Assembly: GCF_029962835.1 (NCBI RefSeq)
Contig: NC_080585.1
Coordinates: 55,787,443-55,851,442 of the forward strand
From: Magnolia sinica
Lineage: Eukaryota; Streptophyta; Magnoliopsida; Magnoliales; Magnoliaceae
DNA length: 64,000 nt
Reading direction: 5' to 3'
The notes under the pieces are model-generated. The model made no database searches and was not told where the DNA came from. It saw only the letters and a list, made by a program, of their open reading frames with translations. Below are positions 1 through 14,052 of this stretch, one piece after another. Both the position numbers and the translations under genes were made by a program. Positions within the stretch are counted from its first letter, which is position 1, and the number at the start of each line of letters is the position of its first letter.

Positions 1-3000
1 GAATTAGCCAATTCTAGTCCCATTTGAGCTACCATGCCAATGAGCTCAAAATTTTCTAAATTTGACCACAGAAGAAAGAGTTATGAAGGTTACTATTGGA
101 CAAGGAGATGATGGACAAATTCACGACAGACGACTGTGATCCCACTTACGGATGCGCAAATGGTCTCAAAATACAATGACTCAAGTCAGGAATGAAAGAG
201 CACTAAATTGCCTTTCAGATGACCCAAATTCGCCCCAATCCGACATCAAACGAGGGAGTTATAAGCATCTCCGTTGGATCGCGTGATTTGGAAAGATTAA
301 CAATCCAAATTGCAAAATGATGGTCGAAGAGTTCCAACGGGCTTTTGGGATACCCAACGGTCTTAGAATTAGGCAATTCTGGTCCAATTTGGATGCTTGT
401 CGAGTTACCATTCCAATGAGCTCAAAATAGTCTAAATTCGACCACTAAAGAGAGAGTTATGAAGGTTACTATTGGACAAGGAGATGAAGTAAAAATCCAG
501 GACCGACGACTGCGATCCCACTTACGGATGCGCAAATGGGCTCGGAATATGACGATTCAAGTCAAGAATGAGAGAGCGCTAAAGTACCTTTCAGTAGACC
601 AAAAATCGTCCCAATCCGACATCAAACGAGGGAGTTATGACCATCTCCGTTGGATCGCACGATTTGGGAAGATTAACAATCCAAATTACAAAATGACAAT
701 TGAAGAGTTCCAATGGGCTTTTGGGATACCAAACGGTCTCAGAATTAGGCAATTCTCGTCCGAATTGGATGCTTGTCGAATTACCATTCCAATGAGCTCA
801 AAATAGTCTAAATTCAACCACTAAAGAGAGAGTTATGAAGGTTACTATTAGAAAAGGAGATGAGGGAAAATTTTAGGACTGACGACTGTAATCCCACTTA
901 CAGATGCGAAAATGGGCTGGGAATACGATGATTGAAGTCAAGAATGAAAGAGCATTAAAGTACCTTTCAGATGACCTAAAATCGCCCCAATCCAACATCA
1001 AACGAGGGAGTTATGAGCATCTCCGTTGGATCACGCGATTTGGAAAGATTAACAATCCGATTTGCAAAATGACGATCGAAGAGTTCCAACGGGCTTTTGG
1101 GATACCGAACGTTCTCAGAAATAGGCAATTCTGGTCCGATTTGGATGCTTGTCGAGTTACCCTTCTAATGAGCTCAAAATAGTCTAAATTGGACCACTGA
1201 AGAGAGAGTTATGAAGGTTACTATTGGACAAGGAGATGATGGAAAAATTCAGGACCGACGACTGCGATCCCACTTACGGATGCACAAATGGTCTCAGAAT
1301 ACGATGATTTAATTCAGGAATGGAAGAGCACTAAAGTAACTTTATGATGACCAAAAATTGACCCAATCCGACATCAAACGAGGGCGTTATGAGCATCTCC
1401 GTTGGATCGCATGATTTGGAAAGGTTAACAATCCAAATTGCAAAATGACGATCGACAAGTTCCAACGGGCTTTTGGGATACCGAACGGTCTCAGAATTAG
1501 GCAATTCTGGTCCAATTTGGATGCTTGTCGAGTTACCATTCCAATGAGCTCAAAATAGTCTATATTCAACCACTGAAGAGAGAGTTATGAAGGTTACTAT
1601 TGGAAAAGGAGATGAGGGAAAAATTCAGGACCGACGACTGTGATCCCACTTACAGATGCGCAAATGGGCTCGGAATACGACGATTCAAGTCAGGAATGAA
1701 AGAGCACTAAAGTACCTTTCAGATGACCAAAAATAGCCCCAATCCGACATCAAACAAGGGAGTTAAGAGCATCTCCTATGGGTCGCACTATTTGGAAAGA
1801 TTAACAATCCAAATTACAAAATGACGATCATCTAGTTCCAACGGGCTTGTGGGATACCAAACAGTCTCAGAATTAGGCAATTCTGGTCCGATTTGGATGC
1901 TTGTCGATTTACCATTCCAATGAGCTCAAAATAGTCAAAATTTGACCACTGAAGAGAGAGTTAAGAAGGTTACTATTGGAAAAGGAGATGAGGGAAAATT
2001 CAGGACCGACAACTGTAATCCCAGTTACAGATGAGCGAATGGGCTCGGAATATGACGACTCAAGTTAGGAATGAAAGAGCACTAAAGTACCTTTCAGATG
2101 ACCAAAAATCGCCCCAATCCGACATCAAACGAGGGAGTTATGAGCATCTCCATTAGATCGCGCAGTTTGGAAACATTAACAATCCAAATTGCAAAATGAC
2201 GATCAAAGAGTTCTAACGGGCTTTTGGGATACCGAACGCTCTTAGAATTAGGCAATTCTGGTCCGATTTGTATCCTTGTCTAGTTACCATTCCTATGCGC
2301 TCAAAATAATCAAAATTCGACCACTGAAGAGAGAGTTATGATGGTTACTATTGGGCAAGGAGATGATGGAAAAATTCAGGACCGACGACTGGGATCCCAC
2401 TTACAGATGTGCAATTGGTCTCGGAATATGACGATTTAAGTCAGGATTGAAAGAGCACTAAAGCACCTTTATGATGACCAAAAATCGACCCAATCCGACA
2501 TCAAATGAGGGAGTTATGAGCATCTCAGTTGGATCGCGCAATTGAGAAAGGTTAACAATCCGAATTAGAAAATGACGATCGAAAAGTTCCAACGTGCTTT
2601 TGGGATACCGATCGCTCTCAGAATTAGGCAATTCTAGTCTGATTTGGATGCTTATCGAGTTACCATTCCATTGAGCTCAAAATAGTCTATATTCAACCAC
2701 TAAAGAGAGAGTTATGAAGGTTACTATTGGAAAAGGAGATGAAGGAAAAATTCAGGACCGACAACTACGATCCCACTTTCGGATGCGCAAATGGTCTCGA
2801 AATACAATGATTCAAGTCAGGAATGAAAGAGCTATAAAGTATCTTTCAGATGACCAAAAATCGACCCAATCCGACATCAAATGAGGGAGTTGAGTATCTT
2901 CGTTGGATTGCGCAATTTGGAAAGATTAACAATCCAAATTGCAAAATGACAATCGAAGAGTTCTAACGGGCTTTCGAGGTACCGAACGGTCTTAGAATTA

Positions 3001-6000
3001 GGCAATTCTGGTCCAATTTGGATGCTTGTCGAGTTACCATTCCAATGAGCTCTAAATAGTCTAAATTTGACCACTAAAGAGAGAGTTATGAAGGTTACTA
3101 TTAGAGAAGGAGATCAGGGAAAAATTCAGGACCGACGACTGCGATCCTACTTACAGATGCGCAAATGGTCTCAGAATACGACGATTTGAGTCATGAAAGA
3201 AAGAGCACTAAAGTACCTTTATGATGACCAAAAATTGACCCAATCCGACATCAAACGAGGGAGTTATGAGCATCTCTGTTGGATCGCGCAATTTGGAAAG
3301 GTTAACAATCCGAACTGCAAAAGGACGATCGAAAAGTTCCAACGGGCTTTTGGAATTCCGAACGGTCTCATAATTGGTAATTCTAGTCTGATTTGGATGC
3401 TTGTCGAGTTACCATTCCAATGAGCTCAAAATAGTCTATTTCAACCACTGAAGAGAGAGTTATGAAGGTTACTATTGGAAAAGGAGATGATGGAAAAATT
3501 CAGGACCGATGACAGCGATCCCAGTTACGGATGCGCAAATGGACTCGGAATACGACGATTTTATGTTAGGAATGAAAGAGCACGAAAGTAACTTTATGAT
3601 GACCAAAAATTGACCCAATCTGACATCAAACGAGGGAGTTATGAGCATCTCCATTGGATGACGCGATTTAGTAAGGTTAACAATCCAAATTGCAAAATGG
3701 TGATCGACAAGTTCCAACGGGCTTTTGGGAAACCGAACGGTCTCAGAATTAGGCAATTCTGGTCCGATTTGGATGCTTGTTGAGTTAGCATTCCAATGAG
3801 CTCAAAATAGTCTATATTTAACCACTGAAGAGAGAGTTATGAAGGTTACTTTTGGAAAAGGAGATGAGGGAAAAATTTAGGATTGACGACTGCGATCCCA
3901 CTTACAGATGTGCAAATGAGCTTGGAATACGACGATTTAAGTCAGGAATGAAAGAGCACTAAAGTACCTTTCAGAGGACCAAAAATAGCCCCAATACGAC
4001 ATCAAACGAGGGAGTTAAGAGCATCTCCTATGGATCGCACAATTTGGAAAGATTAACAATCCAAATTTCAAAATGACGATCGAACAGTTCCAACGGGCAT
4101 GTGGGATACCGAACGATCTCAGAATTAGGCAATTCTGGTCCGATTTGGATGCTTGTCGAGTTACCATTCCAATGAGCTCAAAATAGTAAAAATTCGACCA
4201 CTAAGAGAGAGTTATGAAGTTTACTATTGGACTAGGAGATGAGGGAAAAATTCAGGACCGACGACTGCGATCCCTTTTACGGATGCGCAAATGGTCTCGA
4301 AATATGAAGATTTAAGTCCGAAATTAAAGAGCACTAAAGTACCTTTATGATGACCAAAAATTGACCCAATCCGACATCAAATGTGGGAGTTATGAGCATC
4401 TCAGTTGGATCGCACGATTTGGAAAGGTTAACAATCCGAATTATAAAATGTCAATCGAAAAGTTCCATCGTTCTTTTGGGATACCGAACGGTCTTAAAAT
4501 TAGGCAATTCTATTCCGATTTGGATGCTTGTCGTGGTACCATTCCAATGAGGTCAAAATAGTCTAAATTGGACCACTGAAGAGAGAGTTATGAAGGTTAG
4601 TATTGGACAAGGAGATGAAGGAAAAATTCAGGACCGACAACTGCGATCCCACTTACGGTTGCGCAAATGGTCTCGAAATACAATGATTCAAGTCAGGAAT
4701 GAAAGAGCTCTAAAGTACCTTTCAGATGACCAAAAATCAACCCAATCCGACATCAAACGAGGGAGTTGAGCATCTTCGTTGGATCGCGCAATTTGGAAAG
4801 ATTAACAATCCAAATTCCAAAACGACAATCGTAGAGTTCCAACGGGCTTTTGAGGTATTGAACGGTCCCAAAATTAGGCAATTCTGGTCCGATTTGGATG
4901 CTTGTAGAGTTACCATTCCAATGAGCTCTAAATAGTCTAAATTTGAACACAAAAGAGAGAGTTATGTAGGTTACTATTAGACAAGGAGATCAAGGAAAAA
5001 TTCAGGACCGACGATTGCGATCCTAATTACGGATGCGCAAATGGTCTTGGAATACGACGATTTGAGTCAAGAAAGAAAGAGCACTAAAGTACCTTTATGA
5101 TGACTAAAAATCGACCCAATCAGACATCAAACGAGGGAATTATGAGCATCTTCGTTGGATCGCGTGATTTGGAAAGGTTAACAATCCAAATTGTAAAATG
5201 ACGATCGAAAAGTTCTAACGGGCTTTTGGGATACCAAACGGTCTCAAAATTAGGCAATTCTGGTCCGATTTGGATGCTTGTCGAGTTACCATTCCAATGA
5301 GCTCAAAATAGTCAATATTTAACCACTGAAGAGAGAGTTATTAAGGTTACTATTGGAAAAGGAGATGAGGGAAACATTCAGGACCGACGACTGTGATCCC
5401 ACTTACAGATGTGCAAATGGCCTTGGAATACGACGATTGAATTCAGGAATGAAAGAGGACTAAAGGACCTTTCAGATGACCAAAAATAGGACCAATCCGA
5501 CATCAAATGAGGGAGTTATGAGCATCTCCGTTGGATTACGCGATTTGGAGAGATTAACGATTCAAATTGTAAAATGATGATCGAAGAGTTCCAACGGACT
5601 TTTCGGATACCGAACGGTCTTAGAATTAGGCAATTTTGGCCTGATTTGGATGCTTGTCGAGTTACCATTCCAATGAGCTCTAAATAGTCTAAATTCGACC
5701 ACTGAAGAGAGAGTTATGAAGGTCGCAATAGGGAAAGGAGATGAGGGAAAAATTCAGGACCGATGACTGTGATCCCACTTATAGATGAGCAAATGGACTC
5801 AAAAATGACGATTCAAGTGAGGAATGAAAGGGCACTAAAGTGCCTTTCAGATGACCAGAAATAGCCCCAATCCGACATCAAACAAGGGAGTTAAGAGCAT
5901 CTCCTATGGATCGCACGATTTGGAAAGATTAACAATCCAAATTGCAAAATGACGATCGAACAGTTCCAACGGGCTTGTGGGATACCGAACGGTCTCAGAA

Positions 6001-9000
6001 TTAGGCAATTCTGGTCCGGTTTGGATGCTTGTCGAATTACCATTCCAATGAGCTCAAAATAGTAAAAATTTGACCACTAAAGAGAGAGTTATGAAGGATA
6101 CTATTGGACTAGGAGATGAGGGAAAAATTCAGGACCGACGACTGCGATCCCACTTTACAGATGCGCAAATGGGCTTGGAATACGACGATTCAAGTCAGGA
6201 ATGAAAGTGCACTAAGTACCTTTCAGATGACTAAAAATAGCCCCAATCCGACATCAAACGAGGGAGTTATGAGCATCTCCGTTGGATCACGTGATTTGGA
6301 AAGATTAACAATTCAAATTGCAAAATGAAGATCGACGAGTTCCAACAGGCTTTTGGGATACCGAACGGTCTTAGAATTGGGCAATTCTAGTCCGATTTGG
6401 ATGCTTGTCTAGTTACAATTCCAATGAGCTCAAAATAGTCTAAATTCGACCACTGAAGGGAGAGTTATGAAGGTTACTATAGTAAAAGGAGATGAGGGAA
6501 AATTTCAGGACCGACGACTGCGATCCCACTTACATATGCGCAAATGGGCTCGGAATACGACGATTCAAGTCAGGAATGAAAGAGCACTAAAGTACCTTTC
6601 AGATGACCAAAAATAGCCCCAATCTGACATCAAATGAGGGTGTTATGAGCATCTCCGTTGGATCACGCGATTTGGAAAGATTAACAATTCAAATTGTAAA
6701 ATGATGATCGAAGAGTTCCAACGGGCTTTTGGGATACCGAACGGTCTTAGAATTAGGCAACTCTGGTTCGATTTGGATGCTTGTCGAGTTACCATTCCAA
6801 TGAGCTCAAAATAGTCTAAATTTGACCACCGAAGAGAGAGTTATGAAGGTTACTATTGGACTAGGAGATAAGGGAAAAATTCAGGACCGACGACTGCAAT
6901 CCCACTTACGGATGAGCAAATGGTCTCGGAATACGACGATTTAATTCAGGAATCAAAGAGGACTAAAGTACCTTTATTATGACCAAAAATCAACCCAATC
7001 CGACATCAAATGAGGGGGTTATGAGCATCTCAGTTGGACCGCGCAATTTGCAATGGTTAACAATCCGAATTACAAAATGACGATCGAAAAGTTCCAACGT
7101 GATTTTGGGATACAGAACGGTCTCAGAATTTGGCAATTCTAGTCCGCTTTGGTTGCTTCTCGAGTTACCATTCCAATGTGGTCAAAATAGTCTAAATTGG
7201 ACCACTGAAGAGAGTTATGAAGGTTAGTATTAGACAAGGAGATGAAGGAAAAATTCAGGACCGACAACTGCGATCCCACTTATGGATGCGCAAATGGTCT
7301 CGAAATACAACGATTCAACTCAGGAATGAAAGAGCTCTAAAGTACCTTTCAGATGACTAACAATCGACCCAATCCGACATCAAACGAGGGAGTTGAGCAT
7401 CTTCGTTGGATCGCGCGATTTGTAAACATTAACAATCCAAATTGCAAAATGACAATCGAAAAGTTCCAACGGGCTTTTGAGGTACCGAATGGTCTCAGAA
7501 TTAGGCAATTTTGGTCCGATTTGGATGCTTGTCGAGTTACCATTCCACTGAGCTCTAAATAGTCTAAATTTGACCACTAAAGAGAGAGTTATGAAGGTTA
7601 CTATTGGACAAGAAGATTTGGGAAAAATTCAGGACCGACGACTGCGATCCTACTTACAGATGCGCGAATGGTCTCGGAATACGATGATTTGAGTCAAGAA
7701 AGAAAGAGCACTAAAGTACCTTTATGATGACTAAAAATCGATCCAATCCGACATCAAACGAGGGAGTTATGAGCATCTCCGTTGGATCGCGCAATTTGGG
7801 AAGGTTAACAATCCAAATTGCAAAATGACGATCAAAAAGTTCCAACGGGCTTTTGGGATACCGAACGGTCTCAAAATTAGGTAATTCTGGTCCGATTTGG
7901 ATGCTTGTCGAGTTACCATTCCAATGAGCTCAAAATAATCTAAATTTGACCACTGAAGAGAGAGTTATGAAGGTTACTATTGGACTAGGAGATGAGGGAA
8001 AAATTCAGGACCGACGACTGCGATCCCACTTACGAATGCGCAAATGGTCTCGGAATACGACGATTTAAGTCCGGAATCAAAGAGCACTAAAGTACCTTTA
8101 TGATGACCAAAAATTGACCCAATCCGACATCAAATGAGGGAGTTATGAGCATCTCAGTTGGATCGCGCAATTTGGAAAGGTTAACAATCCAAATTACAAA
8201 ATGACGATCGAAAAGTTCCAACGTGCTTTTGGGATACCGAACGGTCTCAGAATTAGGCAATTCTAGTCCGATTTGGATCCTTCTTGAGTTACCATTCCAA
8301 TGAGGTCAAAATAGTCTAAATTCGACCACTGAAGAGAGAGTTACGAAGGTTAGTATTGGACAACGAGATGAAGGAAAAATTCAGGACCGACGACTGCGAT
8401 CCCACTTACGGATGCGCAAATGGTCTCAAAATACAATGATTCAAGTCAGGAATGAAAGAGCTCTAAAGTACCTTTCAGATGACCAAAAATAGACCCAATC
8501 CGACATCAAACGAGGGAGTTGAGCATCTTCGTTGGATCGCGCGATTTGTAAACATTAACAATCCAAATTGCAAAATGACAATTGAAGAGTTCCAACAGGC
8601 TTTTGGGATACCGAACGGTCTCAGAATTAGGCAATTCTGGTCCGATTTGGATGCTTGTCGAGTTACCATTCCAATGAGCTCAAAATAGTCTAAATTCAAC
8701 CACTGAAGAGAGAGTTATGAAGGTTACTATTGGACTAGGAGATGAGGGAAAAATTTAGGAGCGACGACTGCAATCCCACTTACGGATGCACAAATGGTCT
8801 CCGAATACGACGATTTAAGTCCGGAATCAAAGAGCACTAAAGTACCTTTATGATGACCAAAAATTGACCCAAACCGACATCAAATGAGGGAGTTATGAGC
8901 ATCTCAGTTGGATCGCGCGATTTGGAAAGGTTAACAATCCAAATTACAAAATGACGATTGAAAAGTTCCAACGTGCTTTTGGGATACCGAACGGTCTCAG

Positions 9001-12000
9001 AATTAGGCAATTCTAGTCCGATTTGGATGTTTGTCGAGTTACCATTCCAATGAGCTCAAAATAGTCTTAATTCGACCACTGAAGAGAGAGTTATGAAGGT
9101 TACTATTGGACAAGGAGATGAGGGAAAAATTCAGGACCGACGATGGCAATCCCACTTACGGATGCGCAAATGGGCTCGTAATACGACGATTCAAGTCAAG
9201 AATGAAAAATTCAACACCGACGACTGCGATCCCACTTACGGATGCGCAAATGATCTCGGAATACGACGATTCAAGTCAGAATGAAATAGCCTTAAAGTAC
9301 CTTTCAGATGACCAAAAATTGACCCAATCCGACATCAAACGAGGGAGTTATGAGCATCTCCATTGGATCGCGCTATTTAGAAAGGTTAACAATCCAAATT
9401 GCAAAATGACGATCGAAAAGTTCCAACGGGCTTCTTGGATATCGAACGGTCTCAGAATTAGGCAATTTTGGTCTGATTTGGATGCTTGTCGAGTTACCAT
9501 TCCAATGAGCTCAAAATAGTCTAAATTCGACCGCTGAAGAGAGAGTTATGAAGGTTAATATTGGACAAGGAGATGAGGGAAAAATTCAGGACTGACGACG
9601 TGATCCCACTTATAGATGCGCAAATGGTCTCGGAATACGATGATTTAAGTCAGGAATGAAAGATCACTAAAGTACCTTTATGATGACAAAAAATCAACCC
9701 AATCAGACATCAAATGAGGGAGTTGTGATCATCGCAGTTGGATCGCGTGATTTGGAAAGGTTAACAATCCAAATTGCAGGATGATGATCAAAAAGTTCCA
9801 ACGGGCTTTTGGGATACCGGACGGTCTTAGAATTGGGCAATTCTAGTCTGATTTGGATGCTTGTCGAGTTACCATTCCAATGAGGTCAAAATAGTCTAAA
9901 TTCGACCACTGAAGAGAGAGTTATGAAGGTTACTATTGGACAAGGAGATGAAGGAAAAATTCAGGACTGACGATTGCAATCCCACTTACGGATGCATAAA
10001 TGATCTCGGAATACGACGATTCAAGTCAGGAATGAAAGAGCAATAAAGTACCTTTCAGATGACCCAAAATCGACCCAATCCGACATTAAACGAGGGAGTT
10101 ATGAGCATCTCCGTTGGATCGTGCGATTTAAAAAGATTAACAATCCAAATTGCAAAATGACGATCGAAGAGTTCAGACGTGCTTTTGGGATATCGAATGG
10201 TCTTAGAATTAGCCAATTCTGGTCCCATTTGGAAGCTTGTCGAGTTAACCTTGCAATAGCTCAAAATAGTCTAAATTCGGCCACTGAAGAGAGAGTTATG
10301 AAGGTTACTATTGGACAAGGAGATGACGTAAAAATTCAGGACCGACAACTGTGATCCTAGTTACGATGCGCAAATGGGCTCGAAATACGACGATTCATGT
10401 CAAGAATGAAAGAGCACTAAAGTACCTTTCAGATGACCAAAAATCAACCCAATCCGACATTAAACGAGGGAGTTATGAGCATCTCTGTTGGATCGCGTGA
10501 TTTGGAAAGATTAACAATCCAAATTGCAAAATGATGAACGAAGAGTTCCAATGGGGTTTTAGGATACCGAACGGTCTCAGAATTAGGCAATTTTGGTCCA
10601 ATTTGGATGCTTGTCGAGTTACCGTTCCAATGAGCTCAAAATAGTCTAAATTCGACCACTGAAGAGAGAGTTATGAAGGTTATTATCGGACAAGGAGATG
10701 AGGGAAAAATTCAGGAGCGACGATTGCGATCCCACTTACGGATGCGCAAATGGTCTCTAAATACAATGATTCAAGTCAGGAATGAAAGACCACTAACGTA
10801 CCTTTCAGATGACAAAAAATCGACCCAATCCGACATCAATCGAGGGAGTTATGAGCATCTCCAATGGATCATGCGATTTGGAAAGATTAACAATCCAAAT
10901 TGAAAAACGACTATCGAAGAGTTCCAACAAGCATTTTGGGATACCGAACGGTCTCAGAATTAGACAATTCTGGTCCCATTTGGAAGCTTGTCGAGTTACC
11001 ATTCCAATGAGCTCAAAATAGTGTAAATTCGACCACTGAAGAGAGAGTTATGAAGGTTACTATTGGACAAGGAGATGAGGGAAAAATTCAGGACCGACGA
11101 CTGCGATCCAACTTACGGATGCGCAAATGGTCTCGAAATACGACGATTCAAGTCAGGAATGAAAGAGCACTAAAGTACCTTTCAGATGACAAAAAATTGA
11201 CCCAATCCGACATCAATCGAGGGAGTTATGAGCATCTCCGTTGGATCATGCAATTTGGAAAGATTAACAATCCAAATTGCAAAACGACAATCGAAGAGTT
11301 CCAACGGGCTTTTGGGATACCGAACGGTCTCAGAATTAGACAATTCTAGTCCCATTTGGAACCTTGTCGAGTTACCATTCCAATGAGCTCAAAATAGTCT
11401 AAATTCGACCACTGAAGAGAGAGTTATGAAGGTTACTATTGGACAAGGAGATGAAGGAAAAATTCAGGACTGACGACTGCAATCCTACTTACGGATACGC
11501 AAATGATCCGGAATACGACGATTCAAGTCAGGAATGAAAGAGCAATAAAGTACCTTTCAAATGACCGAAAATTGACCCAATCTGAAATCAAACGAGGGAG
11601 TTTTGAGCACCTCTGTTGGATTTCACGATTTGGAAAGATTAACATTCCAAATTGCAAAATGACGATTGAAGAGTTCAGACCTACTTTTGGGATATCGAAT
11701 GGTCTCAGAATTAGCCAATTCTGGTCCGATTTGGATGCTTGTCGAGTTACCATTCCAATGAGCCCAAAATAGTCTAAATTTGACCACTAAAGAGAGAGTT
11801 ATGAAGGTTACTATTGGACTAGGAGATGAGGGAAAAATTTAGGACCAACGACTGCGATCCCACTTACGGATGTGCAAATGGCCTCGGAATATGATGATTT
11901 AAGTCAGGAATGAAAGAGCACTAAAGTACCTTTACAATGACCAAAAATCGACCTAATCTAACATCAAACGAGGGAGTTATGAGCATCTCCGTTGGATCGC

Positions 12001-13322
12001 ACGATTTGGAAAGGTTAACAATCCAAACTGCAAAATGACGATCGAAAAGTTCTAATGGGCTTTTAGGATACAGAACAGTCTCAGAATTAGGTAATTCTAG
12101 TCCGATTTGGATGCTTGTCGAGTTACCATTCCAATGAGCTCAAAATATTATAAATTATACCACTAAAAAGAGAGTTACGAAGGTTACTATTGGACAAGGA
12201 GATGACGGAAAAATATAGGACTGATGACTGCGATCTCACTTACGGATGTGCAAATGGGCTCGGAATACAACGACTGAAGTCTGGAATGAAAGTGCACTAA
12301 AGTACCTTTATGATGACCAAAAATCGACCCAATCCGACATCAAACGAGGAAGTTATGATCATCTCAGTTGGATCGCGCGATTTGGAAAGGTTAACAATCC
12401 AAATTGCAAAATGACGATCAAAAAGTTCCAACGTGCTTTTGGGATACCGAACGATCTCAGAATTAGGCAATTCTAGTCCGATTTGGATGCTTGTCGAGTT
12501 ACCATTCCAATGAGCTCAAAATAGTCTTAATTGGACCACTGAAGAGAGAGTTATGGAGGTTACTATTGGAAAAGGAGATGAGGGAAAAATTCAGGACCGA
12601 CGACTGCGATCCCACTTACGGATGCGCAGGGGTCTCGAAATACGACGATTCAAGTAAGGAATGAAAGAGCACAGAAGTACCTTTCAAATGACCAAAAATA
12701 GACTCAATCTGACATCAAACGAGGGAGTAATGAGTATCTCCGTTGGATCATGCGATTTGGAAAGATCAGGAATCTAAATTGCAAAATGACGATCGAAGAG
12801 TTCAGACGTGCTTTTGGGATATCGAATGGTCTAGAATTAGCCAATTCTGGTCCCATTTGGAAGCTTGTCATGTTTTCATTCCAATGAGCTCAAAATAGTC
12901 TAAATTCGACCACTAAAAAGAGAGTTGTGAAGGTTACTATTGGACAAGGAGATGAAGTAAAAATTCAGGACCGACGACTGTGATCCCACTTACGAATGCA
13001 CAAATGGACTTTGAATATGACGATTCAAGTCAGGAATGAAAGAGCACTAAAGTACCACTTTCGGATGAGCAAATGGTCTCGAAATACAACGACTGAAGTC
13101 CGGAATGAAAGAGCACTAAAGTACCTTTATGATGACCAAAAATTGACCCAATCCAACATCAAACGAGGGAGTTATGATCATCTCAGTTGGATCGCGCGAT
13201 TTGGAAAGGTTAACAATCCAAATTGCAAAATGATGGTCAAAAAGTTCCAACGTGCTTTTGGGATACCGAACGATCTCGGAATTAGGCAATTCTAATCCGA
13301 TTGGATGCTTGTCGAGTTACCA
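1..13322 (+). repeat. ~376-bp satellite array, proximal plus-orientation block
   Basis: About 35 head-to-tail units. The landmark TTATGAAGGTTACTATTGG recurs at 81, 457, 833, 1209, 1585, 1961 (with one change) and 2336, a period of 375-376 bp. Units differ by substitutions and small indels. One unit (9,091-9,545) is 79 bp longer because a stretch around 9,126-9,204 is repeated at 9,205-9,283. Each unit runs from an ATG in the landmark through about 348 nt to a TAG in 'ctcaaaatag', then a 28-nt spacer. Most units carry stops, so this is satellite DNA and not a gene family. The period is close to a dinucleosome. The block runs off the left edge of the window. Confidence 0.96.
459..806 (+). other. 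Representative single-unit satellite open frame
   Basis: An example of the recurrent 115-122 residue frame, running from the ATG in the landmark to the TAG before the spacer. Similar frames occur at 17,081-17,449 (minus), 22,914-23,282, 11,050-11,349 and elsewhere. Substitutions among units make frequent stops (for example 'attcaag' to 'atttaag', and CGA to TGA in 'ctgcgatccc'). The opposite strand is also open over 60-100 residues. No homology is recognised. It is listed so that a reader does not mistake these frames for genes. Confidence 0.3.
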
Positions 13323-14052
13323 CCTCCTAGTCCAATAGTAACCTTCATAACTCTCTCTTCAGTGGTCAAATTTAGACTATTTTGAGCTCATTGGAATGGT
13401 AACTCGACAAGCAACCAAATCAGACTAGAATTGCCTAATTCTGAGACCGTTCGGTATCCTAAAAGCCCGTTAGAACTTTTCATTCTTTATTTTACAATTT
13501 GGATTGTTAACCTTTTCAAATCGCGTGATCCAATGGAGATGCTATAACTCCCTCATTTGATGTCGGATTGGATCGATTTTTGGTCATCGTAAAGGTACTT
13601 TAGTGCTCTTTAATTCCTGACTTAAATCATCGTATTCTGAGACCATTTGTGCATCCGTAAGTGGGATCGCAGTCGTCGGTCCTGAATTTTTCCCTCATCT
13701 CCTTGTCCAGTAGTAACCTTCATAACTCTCTCTTTAGTGGTCAAATTAGATTATTTTGAGCTCATTGGAATGGTAACTCGACAAGCATCCAAATCGGACC
13801 AGAATTGCCTAATTCTGAGACCGTTCGGTATCCCAAAATCCCGTTGGAACTCTTATATTGTCATTTTGCAATTTGGATTGTTAATCTGTCCAAATCGTGC
13901 AATCCAATGGAGATGCTCATAACTCCCTCGTTTGATGTCGGATTGGGGTGATTTTTGGTCATCTGAAAGGTACTTAGTGGTCTTTCATTCTTGACTTGAA
14001 TCGTCGTATTCCGAGCCCATTTGCACATCTATAAGTGAGATCGCAGTCGTCG

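Noticed and set aside
4764..8540. 'cttcgttggatcgcg' resembling the start of the mammalian CENP-B box
   Set aside because: Only the first nine bases fit; the required CGGG part does not. It is present in a minority of units, and plants are not known to use a canonical CENP-B box.
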